In this document: piece by piece, positions 36,364 to 47,403 of the stretch
How positions within the stretch are numbered: position 1 is the stretch's first letter
Layout: the number at the start of each line of letters is the position of its first letter
Assembly: GCF_002802875.1 (NCBI RefSeq)
Contig: NZ_PEBI01000002.1
Location: 261,353-325,352 of the forward strand
From: Bifidobacterium primatium
Lineage (GTDB): Bacteria; Actinomycetota; Actinomycetes; Actinomycetales; Bifidobacteriaceae
DNA length: 64,000 bases
Direction of reading: 5' to 3'
Position numbers and translations under genes: made by a program
Notes under the pieces: generated by a model
What the model was told of the DNA's origin: nothing
What the model saw: the letters and a program-made list of their open reading frames with translations, nothing else
The model's database searches: none

Positions 36364-37731
36364 ATGAGAATCGGCAATCCCCGGCATGCCGCCGATACCC
36401 CGCATGGCGGGCATGGCGTCGCCGGCACGCGGACCCTTGGCCTGCCTCTGGCCATCATCGTATGTGTGCTGCTTATCGTCGGCGCGGCCGCCGGCGCACT
36501 GTATCTGCGCGGGACCTCGCAGCAGGATGCGTCTACGCAGGCATCCCGGTCGCAATCGGTCATCGACTCCGATCTCGACCGTCCCAGCGCCGTGCCCACC
36601 GTGGCCGAGCACCATGGCAATTCCCCCGACTGTCCGGACCGCGACTGCATCGCGCTGATGGTCAACGGCGACCTGCTGTTCCATCCGCATCTATGGGAGC
36701 ATTTCCAGGGCGCGGACCCCGCCGCCACCGATGGCTCGGCCTTCAATTTCGTGCCGCTGCTCCAGCCGATGCAGCGCTATATGAAGGCGTCCGACATCTC
36801 GGTATGCGAGTTCGAAACCCCGATCGCCCAACGCGGCGGCCCCTACACCGGATACCCCGTGTTCGCCATTCCCCCCGAAGTGGCGGACGCGGCCGCCAAG
36901 GTCGGTTTCCAGGCCTGCACCCATGCCACCAACCATTCGTGGGATCAGGGTGCCGAAGGCGTCAACCGTCTATGGGACACACTCGCCGGACTCGGCATCC
37001 AGCAGACCGGCTCCTACAAGACCGAGGCGGATTCCATGAAGCCGCTCGTCATCGACTCGCCCACCGGCGGCGGCAAGCTCGGTCTGGTCACCGGCACCGT
37101 GTCGCTCAACGGCTTCGAGGCCGACGCCGACTGGCGCGTCGACAGGCTTCGCGAGGCCAGCGACCCGCATCACCAGTCCGACATCGACCGTGCGGTCGCC
37201 AAGGCGAAGGCCGCCCGCCAGCAGGGCGCCGACGTCGTGGCCATGGCCATGCACTCCGTGCAGGAATACATCGACGACGCCGACGACTGGCAGGTGAGCG
37301 AAGCCCACGAACTCGCCGACACCGGCGCGTTCGACGTGATCTACGGTGCCGGATGCCATTGCGTGCAGCCCATCGAGAAATACAAGAACACGTGGATCAT
37401 CTACGGCACCGGCAACGCCGTCACCACCGACGCGCCGGCCTCGCGCATCGTGAACAACCAGGGCATGACCGCGCGCATCCAGTTCGCCGGCAAGAAGGGC
37501 GAGGACGGTTCGTGGCGCGTCAGCCGCATCGACTGGCTGCCCACCGCGAACCGCCGCGGCGCCGACTACCGATGGTGCCCGATATCGGACGACCATCCCG
37601 ACGGCACATGCTGGTCCACCGAGCAGGACGCCCAGGTGCGCCAGCGCATCCACGACGTCATCTACAAGCGTGGCGCCGACCCGAACGTCGTGCGCGAATG
37701 GCTCGTCACCAAGGAGGGATCCGGCAAATAG
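36364..37731 (+). CDS. CapA-family (poly-gamma-glutamate synthesis type) surface protein
   Basis: A 455-aa protein with an N-terminal membrane anchor (LGLPLAIIVCVLLIVGAAAG, residues ~25-45) and an outside CapA metallophosphatase-like domain. Seen: IALMVNGDLLFHPHLWEHF, DISVCEFETPIA, ACTHATNHSWDQGAEG, VVAMAMHSVQEY, YGAGCHCVQPIEKY and WIIYGTGNAVT. CapA is known from poly-gamma-glutamate capsules, but stand-alone homologues in actinobacteria have no proven role. GAGGAAACGA precedes ATG 36364; the frame is open upstream. Confidence 0.9.
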   Translation: MRIGNPRHAADTPHGGHGVAGTRTLGLPLAIIVCVLLIVGAAAGALYLRGTSQQDASTQASRSQSVIDSDLDRPSAVPTVAEHHGNSPDCPDRDCIALMVNGDLLFHPHLWEHFQGADPAATDGSAFNFVPLLQPMQRYMKASDISVCEFETPIAQRGGPYTGYPVFAIPPEVADAAAKVGFQACTHATNHSWDQGAEGVNRLWDTLAGLGIQQTGSYKTEADSMKPLVIDSPTGGGKLGLVTGTVSLNGFEADADWRVDRLREASDPHHQSDIDRAVAKAKAARQQGADVVAMAMHSVQEYIDDADDWQVSEAHELADTGAFDVIYGAGCHCVQPIEKYKNTWIIYGTGNAVTTDAPASRIVNNQGMTARIQFAGKKGEDGSWRVSRIDWLPTANRRGADYRWCPISDDHPDGTCWSTEQDAQVRQRIHDVIYKRGADPNVVREWLVTKEGSGK

Positions 37732-37880
37732 ACGAAATGGACGAAGGGTCGCCGGATGGCCGGTCCATGCCGGGAGCGCGGAAGACGGCCGGCGGCGGGC
37801 CGGCAGTAAACTGGCGGGGTAATCCATGGGCCGGATATGCCGGACAGGCAAGACCGGCCCGCTGAGCTAAGGAGCACGTG

Positions 37881-38870
37881 ATGGTCGTCGAACTCAATAC
37901 GGAACGTACCGATCTGCCGCTGGTGGCGATCCCCAGTTGCTTCCCCTCTATGGTCGACCTGTTCCGCAGCCAGCTGCCGCGATTCGCCGACATCGCGCGG
38001 GTCCGTCTTCATACCGACATGATCTCCGACGCCGACGAGATCATGCGCCGGCTCGACGGCGCCGAAATCGCCATGACCACCGGCGTGCACTTCACCGACG
38101 ACATGCTCGCCCGCCTTGCACCCACCGTACGATGCATGACGTTCGGCGGCACCGGCGTCGCCAACTTCGTCAACCTCGCCGAGGCGCAGCGGCTGGGCAT
38201 CCGCATCTGCAACGCCGTGCACTACGGCGACAACGCCGTCGCCGAACACGCCATCGCCCTGCTGTTCGAAATCACCCACCGGGCCGGCGCCTTCAACGCC
38301 CGCATGCGCGACGAGGCATGGCCGGGCGCCGACATCACCGAAATCGGGGGACTGACCATGGGACTCGTCGGCTTCGGCGGCATCGGCCGCCGGGTCGCCG
38401 AACTCGCCCACGGCCTCGGCATGAACCTGCTGATCTGGGCCCGTCATCCGGACGAACGCGCCTACGCCAGGCTCGGCGCAAAGGCCGCCGCCAGCATCGA
38501 CGACGTCTTCGCGAACGCCGACGTCGTCAGCCTCCATCTCGCATTGAACGACGCGACGCAGGGCGTCATCGGCGACGACCAGCTCGACCTGCTGCGCCCC
38601 GGCGCGGCGTTCATCAACACCGCCCGCGCCGAACTCGTGCGCCCCGGCGCCCTAGAGCGGCGTCTCGGCCGCGGCGACATCACCGCCGGACTCGACGTGT
38701 TCGCCCCCGAGCCGCTGCCCGCCGACGACCCGCTGCGCGGACTCGACAACGTCGTCCTCACCCCGCATGTGGCATGGCGCTCCGACCGTGCGCTCGCCGG
38801 CATCGTGGACCAGAACGTCACCGCCGCCGTATCATATCTCGAAGGCGAATCCTACAACGTGGTCGTCTGA
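37881..38870 (+). CDS. D-isomer-specific 2-hydroxyacid dehydrogenase
   Basis: A 329-aa NAD(P)-dependent oxidoreductase. The Rossmann motif is MGLVGFGGIGRRVAELAHGL, the catalytic Arg is in INTARAELVRPGAL, the Glu in DVFAPEPLPADDPL and the His in LTPHVAWRSDRA. The substrate could be a phosphoglycerate, lactate or other 2-keto acid; unusual features near residues 80-95 do not point to SerA, and no ACT domain follows. AAGGAG lies 6 nt before ATG 37881 (GTG 37878 is possible). Confidence 0.87.
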   Translation: MVVELNTERTDLPLVAIPSCFPSMVDLFRSQLPRFADIARVRLHTDMISDADEIMRRLDGAEIAMTTGVHFTDDMLARLAPTVRCMTFGGTGVANFVNLAEAQRLGIRICNAVHYGDNAVAEHAIALLFEITHRAGAFNARMRDEAWPGADITEIGGLTMGLVGFGGIGRRVAELAHGLGMNLLIWARHPDERAYARLGAKAAASIDDVFANADVVSLHLALNDATQGVIGDDQLDLLRPGAAFINTARAELVRPGALERRLGRGDITAGLDVFAPEPLPADDPLRGLDNVVLTPHVAWRSDRALAGIVDQNVTAAVSYLEGESYNVVV

Positions 38871-38898
38871 TACCGACCGATGAAAGCGAACCGACAGC

Positions 38899-39543
38899 AT
38901 GCGCACCATTCTCAACACGGCCGATGATCCGGCGCACGACGCGCTGACGGAGAAGAAATCCGAATTCATCGGCGACGCCTGCCACATCGACTCCCAGGAC
39001 GACGCGCTCGCCTTCGTGGAGATCATCCGCGAACAGCATCCCAAGGCTCGGCACGTGGCATACGCCGCCGTATGGGGAGGCTCCGACGGGCAGCTCGGCG
39101 AACGCATGAGCGATGATGGCGAACCCTCCGGCACGGCAGGCAAGCCGATCCTCGATGTCCTGCGCCAATCCGGACTCACCGACTGCGTGGTATGCGTCAC
39201 CCGATACTTCGGCGGCATCCTCCTCGGCTCCGGCGGTCTGATTCGCGCCTACTCGTCCGCCGCCTCGCTGGCCGTCAAGGCCGCACGAGGCGCCGACATC
39301 GTCGCATGTCATCGCTACGGCGTCGTCATCGACTACCCGCAGCTGACCATGATGCGACAGCTCGTCGCGCTCGCCGGCGGCACGGTCGAGCACGAGGAGT
39401 TCACCGACCGTGTGACCATGACGCTCACCGTGCCCGAAACCGAGGCGGCCGGATTCGAAAACCGTGTGCGCGAGACCTTCAACGCCGCCGTCGAACCGGA
39501 ATTCCAGGGGACGCTGAACAGCCCCGTACCCGACGCCGACTAG
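38899..39543 (+). CDS. yigZ: YigZ/IMPACT family protein
   Basis: A 214-aa protein. The UPF0029 N-terminal domain shows KKSEFIGDACHIDSQDDALA, HPKARHVAYAAVWG, DGEPSGTAGKPILDVLRQSG and VTRYFGGILLGSGGLIRAY, which are the family signatures, followed by the small C-terminal ferredoxin-like domain. The function is unclear; eukaryotic IMPACT acts in translation control. It is 28 nt downstream of the dehydrogenase gene and probably co-transcribed. Confidence 0.92.
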   Translation: MRTILNTADDPAHDALTEKKSEFIGDACHIDSQDDALAFVEIIREQHPKARHVAYAAVWGGSDGQLGERMSDDGEPSGTAGKPILDVLRQSGLTDCVVCVTRYFGGILLGSGGLIRAYSSAASLAVKAARGADIVACHRYGVVIDYPQLTMMRQLVALAGGTVEHEEFTDRVTMTLTVPETEAAGFENRVRETFNAAVEPEFQGTLNSPVPDAD

Positions 39544-39623
39544 ACGCCGGCTCTCGGTATCAACGCCGCATCGCGAGCAATCCGACCATCCTCCCGCCAA
39601 CACGATTCAGTAAGCTGGAAACC

Positions 39624-40229
39624 ATGACCGATGAGCACGAACCGCTGACCGCCACCTACGAACGCCTGCGTCACTCCGAGGACCCGCAGGAACTCGGCGA
39701 ATTCGCCCGGCGCCCGCTGCCCGACCGCAGCGACGCCGCCGCGTTCTCCCGAGCCACGGCACTGCTGGAAGCCGTGGCCGGCAACCATCACACGGCGGTG
39801 GAGGACCGCCTCTACCTCGCCCAGACCATGCCGTTCCCGAACATTCTCGTCAAGCTCAGCGAGGACCCCGAGCCCTCGGTGCGCAAGGCCGTCGCCGAAA
39901 ACACCAACGACAAGAACTGGCTGGTCGGCAGGCTCACCAAGGACGACGTGGACGAGGTGCGCGCCGCCGCGCTCGCCAATCCGATGACCTCGTGGAAGAT
40001 GCGTATGGAAGGCGCCGAGGACGAACGCAACGACGCCCACGTGCTCGACCTGCTCTCGCGCTTCGGAGTGGACGAGGGCAAGGACGGTCCCGCCGTGCTC
40101 ACCGCGATGATCCGCAGGGCCGTGGCGCTCAACCCCAACACCGACGAGGAGACGCTGGAACGGCTGGCCGACGACCCCGACATCCAGGTGCGTCACGCCG
40201 TGGAGCGTCGCCGCTCCCGTCGGGACTGA
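39624..40229 (+). CDS. Variant leucine-rich/HEAT-like repeat protein
   Basis: A 201-aa helical repeat protein. Units such as FPNILVKLSEDPEPSVRKAV, NWLVGRLTKDDVDEVRAAAL and DEETLERLADDPDIQVRHAV recur about every 24 residues, as in variant LRR or HEAT repeats, and probably form a protein-binding surface. The partner is unknown. The C-terminus of the FHA protein at 7-8 kb has a similar block. TAAGCT (39611-39616) ends 7 nt before ATG, with no ribosome site, so it may be leaderless. Confidence 0.78.
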   Translation: MTDEHEPLTATYERLRHSEDPQELGEFARRPLPDRSDAAAFSRATALLEAVAGNHHTAVEDRLYLAQTMPFPNILVKLSEDPEPSVRKAVAENTNDKNWLVGRLTKDDVDEVRAAALANPMTSWKMRMEGAEDERNDAHVLDLLSRFGVDEGKDGPAVLTAMIRRAVALNPNTDEETLERLADDPDIQVRHAVERRRSRRD

Positions 40230-40327
40230 AACAAGTGCCCCCGAGAATGCGGGAAAAAGTGTATACGGCAGGTTAACAGGGGCATGTCAAACGTTGCAGC
40301 AGCGGGTTTCGGCGTTAAGCTGGGACT

Positions 40328-42496
40328 ATGGAACAGCGAGAAGAATCCAAAGAACGCCTGGCCCGCCCGCTGATTCAGCTGGCGAAGGCCAAGGGTGTGG
40401 CCACGTTCTACGTGGGCCAACAGGGCGAATATGTTGAGATAGACGATGATGTCTTGGTGAACGTCCTGGCCAGTCTGGGAGTCGACGCGTCGGATGACGA
40501 TGCCATCGCCGCTGCATTGACGCAGGCGAACGAAAGCATCTACAGCCGTCTTGTCGCGCCGACGCTGCTGCACATCGTCGGACACGAAAGCCGCATCAAG
40601 GTGAACCACGGCGTCACCGACGTGCCGTCGGCGACGCTGGTGCTGGAGGACGGCACCGAATACGGTCCGTTGGAGGGCGACGCCGGCGATGGAACCATGG
40701 CGAAGGCGCTTTCCGACAGGTTCGTGGTGAATTCGGTCATCATCATCCCCGCCGACGTTCCGCTCGGCTACCACACGCTGCAGGTGAAGGTGGGCAGCCG
40801 GGTCGAGACCGCCACGCTGATCTGCGCGCCGGAGAAGATCGAACTGCTCGACCCCATGAAGCACGGGCACCTGTGGGGCTGGATGGCGCAGTTCTACTCC
40901 ACGCGCTCCTCGCAGTCGTGGGGCGTGGGCGATTTCGGCGACCTGAAGACCATGCTGCGCGAATCCAAGGAGAAGACGGGCTCCGACTTCGTGCTCATCA
41001 ACCCCGTGCACGCCGGCGAGCCGTGCACTCCGCTCACCCCGTCGCCGTACCTGCCCATCTCCCGCCGCTTCGTGAACTTCACGTACATCCATCCGGAAAG
41101 CATCCCCGAGTTCTCCGAGCTGCCCGACGAGACCAAGGCGCAGGTCGAGCGCCTGCATGATTCGGTCAAGCTGCTCAACACCGATGCCGACAAGATCGAC
41201 CGCGACGAGATGTGGAGCGCGAAGATGCCGGCCCTGTGGTCCATCTTCAAGGCGTCGCGCACCGAGGAACGTCAGCGCGCCTTCGACGAGTACAAGAAGA
41301 AGGCCGGCGAGGATCTGGAGGGCTACGCCGCATGGTGCCTGGCCTACGACAAGTGGGGCGCCCCGACCGACGAGGCCGGATCGTGGGTGAAGGTCTACAA
41401 CCGCAAGTCCCCCGAGATCGAGCAGCTGCGCAAGCAGTATCCCGACACCCTCGAGTTCTATCGCTGGCTCGAATGGATCGCCGAGGAGCAGCTCGCCGAC
41501 GCCCAGCAGACGGCGCATGACGCCGGCATGCGCATCGGCATCATGGCCGACATGGCCGTGGGCGTGCACCCTTATGGCTCGGACGTGTGGTGGAACCCGG
41601 AGCGGTTCGCCTACGGCGCCACAGTCGGCGCCCCGCCTGACTTCTACAACCAGCAGGGGCAGAACTGGAGCCAGCCGCCGCTGAACCCGGAATACCTCGC
41701 CGACACCGGATACAAGGCGTACCGCGACATCGTCGCCGGCATGTTCGCCCACGCCGGCGCAGTGCGCATCGACCACGCCATCGGCCTGTTCCGCCTGTGG
41801 TGGATTCCCGAAGGCCGCAGCGCCAAGGAAGGCGCCTACGTATACTACGACTCCGACGTGATGCTGGGCATCCTGGCGCTTGAGGCCGAGCGCGCGCACG
41901 GCGTGGTCGTCGGCGAGGACCTCGGCGTGGTGCCGGACTACATGGCCAAGGAGCTCGCCGCGCACGGCCTGCTGGGCTGCGCCATCGAATGGTTCGAACA
42001 GCGTGACGGCAAGTTCCGCAAGCCGCAGGACTGGCGCCCGCTCACCCTGGCCTCGGTCACCACGCACGACATTCCTCCGACGGCCGGCTACCTCAGGTAC
42101 GTGCACGTGAAGCTGCGCAGCCAGCTGCATCTGCTCACCGGCAGCGAGGAGGAGTTCATGGCCGACGCCAGGCGCGAGCATGACGCCCTGCTCTCCATGC
42201 TGGCCGACGGAGGCTGGATCCGGCGCGAATGGCTCGACGACGAGGACGCCCACGAGCAGGACCTCATCGAAGGCATGCACCGTGCGCTGTGCGCGTCGCC
42301 GTCGAAGCTGCTGTGCGCGACCATCACCGATGGCGTGGGGGAGCGGCGCACGCAGAACCAGCCGGGCACGAACAACGAGTACCCGAACTGGCGCATCCCG
42401 CTCGCCGACGGCGAAGGCGCGCCGGTGCTGCTCGACGACCTGTTCGACAGGCCGCGCGTCCAGTCCCTCGCCGCCGTGATGCGAGGGGAGAAGTAA
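40328..42496 (+). CDS. malQ: 4-alpha-glucanotransferase (amylomaltase)
   Basis: A 722-aa GH77 enzyme that moves maltosyl units between alpha-1,4-glucans. An N-terminal ~150-aa extension precedes the barrel, as usual for actinobacterial MalQ. The catalytic residues fit: nucleophile Asp in AVRIDHAIGLFRLWW, acid Glu in VVGEDLGVVPDYM, third Asp in VTTHDIPPTAGYLR. TTGCAG (40294) and TAAGCT (40316-40321) lead to ATG 40328, 6 nt later, with no ribosome site: a leaderless mRNA. It works with glgX in glycogen and maltodextrin turnover. Confidence 0.95.
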   Translation: MEQREESKERLARPLIQLAKAKGVATFYVGQQGEYVEIDDDVLVNVLASLGVDASDDDAIAAALTQANESIYSRLVAPTLLHIVGHESRIKVNHGVTDVPSATLVLEDGTEYGPLEGDAGDGTMAKALSDRFVVNSVIIIPADVPLGYHTLQVKVGSRVETATLICAPEKIELLDPMKHGHLWGWMAQFYSTRSSQSWGVGDFGDLKTMLRESKEKTGSDFVLINPVHAGEPCTPLTPSPYLPISRRFVNFTYIHPESIPEFSELPDETKAQVERLHDSVKLLNTDADKIDRDEMWSAKMPALWSIFKASRTEERQRAFDEYKKKAGEDLEGYAAWCLAYDKWGAPTDEAGSWVKVYNRKSPEIEQLRKQYPDTLEFYRWLEWIAEEQLADAQQTAHDAGMRIGIMADMAVGVHPYGSDVWWNPERFAYGATVGAPPDFYNQQGQNWSQPPLNPEYLADTGYKAYRDIVAGMFAHAGAVRIDHAIGLFRLWWIPEGRSAKEGAYVYYDSDVMLGILALEAERAHGVVVGEDLGVVPDYMAKELAAHGLLGCAIEWFEQRDGKFRKPQDWRPLTLASVTTHDIPPTAGYLRYVHVKLRSQLHLLTGSEEEFMADARREHDALLSMLADGGWIRREWLDDEDAHEQDLIEGMHRALCASPSKLLCATITDGVGERRTQNQPGTNNEYPNWRIPLADGEGAPVLLDDLFDRPRVQSLAAVMRGEK

Positions 42497-42524
42497 CCTC
42501 CGGTTTCCTTTTCGACATATCGAT

Positions 42525-42555
42525 ACGGCTCCCCCTGCGAAGTAGGGGGAGCCGT
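42525..42555 (+). terminator. Hairpin after malQ
   Basis: ACGGCTCCCCCT pairs exactly with AGGGGGAGCCGT around GCGAAGT. The tail TCGTCGT is a poor T tract, so it is a moderate terminator at best. Confidence 0.6.
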
Positions 42556-42627
42556 TCGTCGTATGGCGGACCGGGGTCCGGGATCCGAATCCGCCAAGAT
42601 CTTCTCGCCCGGCTACCATCGATGACG

Positions 42628-43092
42628 ATGGCAGCCAGAGAACCAAGGAAATCCGGGAAAAGCGCGAAGCCGGAGAAATACGAGCGCGGCACGCGCAGCT
42701 ACACCATGTCGCATATCCGCGGCAAGGACACCTCCATCGAGACGCTCACCCGAAGCTATCTGTTCCGGCGTGGTCTGCGATTCCGCAAGAACGACAGGCG
42801 CTACCCGGGCCATCCCGACATCGTGCTGCCGAAATGGCATGTCATCGTGTTCGTCAACGGCTGCTTCTGGCATATGCACGAAGGCTGCCCGAAGCATTCG
42901 ATGCCGAAGTCGAACGTCGAGTTCTGGACGGCCAAGCTCACCCGCAACCGCGAGCGCGACCGCCGACAGCGAGCCGAGCTCGAGGGGATGGGATGGCGCG
43001 TCATCACCGTATGGGAATGCGAGCTCGACAGGAAGCATCGCGATGAGCGTCTGGCGCGGCTTTACGACGAAATCATCGGCGTGTCGCATTGA
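42628..43092 (+). CDS. vsr: Very-short-patch repair endonuclease Vsr
   Basis: A 154-aa nuclease that nicks at T:G mismatches made by deamination of 5-methylcytosine. Family blocks: RSYTMSHIRGKDTSIETLTR, FRKNDRRYPGHPDIVLPKWH with the catalytic Asp, VIVFVNGCFWHMHEGCPKH (zinc-binding Cys/His) and GWRVITVWECELD. No DNA cytosine methyltransferase lies in the window, so the cognate enzyme must be elsewhere or lost. TACCAT (42614-42619) lies 8 nt before ATG 42628; ATG 42622 is too close to the -10. Leaderless. Confidence 0.93.
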   Translation: MAAREPRKSGKSAKPEKYERGTRSYTMSHIRGKDTSIETLTRSYLFRRGLRFRKNDRRYPGHPDIVLPKWHVIVFVNGCFWHMHEGCPKHSMPKSNVEFWTAKLTRNRERDRRQRAELEGMGWRVITVWECELDRKHRDERLARLYDEIIGVSH

Positions 43093-43102
43093 CCCCGGTG
43101 TT

Positions 43103-43130
43103 TTGACGAACGCGTAAAAAGCGGTACACT
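43103..43130 (+). promoter_or_regulatory. Promoter of rplM-rpsI with long leader
   Basis: TTGACG, a 16-nt spacer and TACACT form a strong promoter. Transcription starts near 43137, so about 140 nt of leader precede rplM. The leader contains a possible long-range pairing between AGGGGTCC (43152) and GGGGACCT (43222), which could serve autoregulation by the ribosomal protein. Confidence 0.78.
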
Positions 43131-43276
43131 AATGGATTGTTGTGTTTCCCAGGGGTCCTTCAAAGCGCTGTCCCACTCGCCAATAGGACTTTCAGGGAGC
43201 CCACGGATAATGAGGCAAAAGGGGACCTAACCAATCCGCAATTGCCCGGAACACAATAGTAAAGAAAAGGTATATC

Positions 43277-43726
43277 GTGAAAACTTTCACTCCGAAGCCT
43301 AACGATCTGACCCACGAGTGGTACGTCATCGACGCCACCGACGTGGTTCTCGGCCGTCTCGCAACCACTGCCGCCAACCTGCTGCGCGGCAAGAACAAGC
43401 CGACGTTCGCTCCTCACGCCGACGGTGGCAACCATGTCATCATCATCAACGCTGAGAAGATCGCCCTGTCCGGCAACAAGCTCGGCAAGAACCTCTACAT
43501 GCACTCCGGTTTCCCGGGTGGCCTGCGCGCCGACAGCTACGGCGAGCTGCTCGAGAAGAACCCCGAGCGCATGATCAAGGCCGCCGTCAAGGGCATGCTG
43601 CCGAAGAACCGTCTGGCCAAGGTTCAGCTGAGCCGCCTGCGCATCTTCAAGGGTGCCGAGCACCCGCACACCCCTCAGAAGCCCGTTGAGTACGAGATCA
43701 AGCAGATCTCCCAGCAGGCTAAGTGA
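43277..43726 (+). CDS. rplM: 50S ribosomal protein L13
   Basis: A 149-aa protein of usual length ([60 protein letters not shown]). It is one of the first proteins in 50S assembly. AAAAGGTATATC precedes the start at 43277. rpsI follows 26 nt later, the conserved pair. Confidence 0.98.
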   Translation: MKTFTPKPNDLTHEWYVIDATDVVLGRLATTAANLLRGKNKPTFAPHADGGNHVIIINAEKIALSGNKLGKNLYMHSGFPGGLRADSYGELLEKNPERMIKAAVKGMLPKNRLAKVQLSRLRIFKGAEHPHTPQKPVEYEIKQISQQAK

Positions 43727-43752
43727 TTCAGGACCGAAAGGAGACACCGATT

Positions 43753-44241
43753 ATGGCTGAAAACATCAACTCCGCGGTCCAGGAGACCGAAGAGGAGCTC
43801 ACGCAGTACACTTCCGAAACCAACGCTGGCGCTGGCACCGGCACCTCCACGATCGCCCCGGGCTACGGCACCGGCCGTCGTAAGGAAGCCGTCGCCCGTG
43901 TTCGCCTGATTCCGGGCACCGGCAAGTGGACGATCAACGGTCGCACCCTGGAGGAGTTCTTCCCGGGCAAGATCCAGCAGCGTGAGGTCAACTCCCCGAT
44001 CGTTCTGCTGAAGCTCGAAGGCAAGTTCGACGTCGTCGTGCTCGTCGACGGCGGTGGCACCACCGGCCAGGCCGGCGCCATCCGTCTCGGCGTCGCCCGC
44101 GCCCTGAACGCCATCGACCGCGACGCCAACCGCGCCGCCCTGAAGAAGGCCGGATTCCTGACCCGTGACGCCCGTGCGGTGGAACGCAAGAAGGCCGGTC
44201 TGCACAAGGCTCGTCGCGCCCCGCAGTACTCGAAGCGTTAA
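43753..44241 (+). CDS. rpsI: 30S ribosomal protein S9
   Basis: A 162-aa protein. The S9 core starts near residue 39 ([20 protein letters not shown]) and ends with the P-site-reaching tail [14 protein letters not shown]. The first ~38 residues form an acidic, Thr/Gly-rich extension of the type found in actinobacterial S9. AAAGGAGACACC precedes ATG 43753. Confidence 0.98.
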   Translation: MAENINSAVQETEEELTQYTSETNAGAGTGTSTIAPGYGTGRRKEAVARVRLIPGTGKWTINGRTLEEFFPGKIQQREVNSPIVLLKLEGKFDVVVLVDGGGTTGQAGAIRLGVARALNAIDRDANRAALKKAGFLTRDARAVERKKAGLHKARRAPQYSKR

Positions 44242-44291
44242 GTTTCGCCTACTGCATGCATGGCGGCGTTCCCGCCGCCTGCACGGCATCG

Positions 44292-44327
44292 AAAAAGCCC
44301 TTCGTCCGTTTGGACGAGGGGCTTTTT
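44292..44327. terminator. Bidirectional terminator between rpsI and glgX
   Basis: AAAAAGCCCTTCGTCC pairs with GGACGAGGGGCTTTTT around GTTT. It has A- and T-runs on both sides and serves the two convergent units. Confidence 0.9.
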
Positions 44328-44343
44328 GCATATCACCGGCCGG

Positions 44344-47088
<2,745 letters not shown>

Positions 47089-47181
47089 ACGTCCACAGTA
47101 CCCCGATGTCTCACAAAACAAAGAATTCCAAGGGTTTTGCCCACTTTTAGAAAATACTTTTATAAAAGCTTGGGCGATGTT

Positions 47182-47225
47182 TTGGCGCTTCCTGATGTTT
47201 GGTGTTATTGTGAGTTGCATCACAA
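47182..47225 (+). promoter_or_regulatory. adhE promoter with Rex box
   Basis: TTGTGAGTTGCATCACAA (47208-47225) is an exact Rex operator (TTGTGA-N6-TCACAA). It overlaps the -10 TTATTG (47205-47210) of a promoter whose -35 is TTGGCG (47182-47187), 17-nt spacer. Rex leaves DNA when NADH rises, switching adhE on. GTTGCATCAC (47214-47223) also forms a 10-bp inverted repeat with 47236-47245. The rest of the 315-bp glgX-adhE gap is AT-rich leader. Confidence 0.88.
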
Positions 47226-47403
47226 CGGGCACGCTGTGATGCAACCTCTGGCCGCAGCCAGCGGCAGGGGCGGAGGAGAACCCACAGACGTTCGCGACCC
47301 GGCATTCCAATCAACAACGACTGGACATGACGAAGAACGCCTGCATGCATACAAACCACATCAAACCAAACCAAATACTTGGCTAACCGATCAAGGAGGA
47401 CAC

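Noticed and set aside
47137-47403. N-terminal extension of AdhE from an upstream in-frame start
   Set aside because: It would put coding sequence over the Rex box and promoter; GTG 47404 has an ideal ribosome site.
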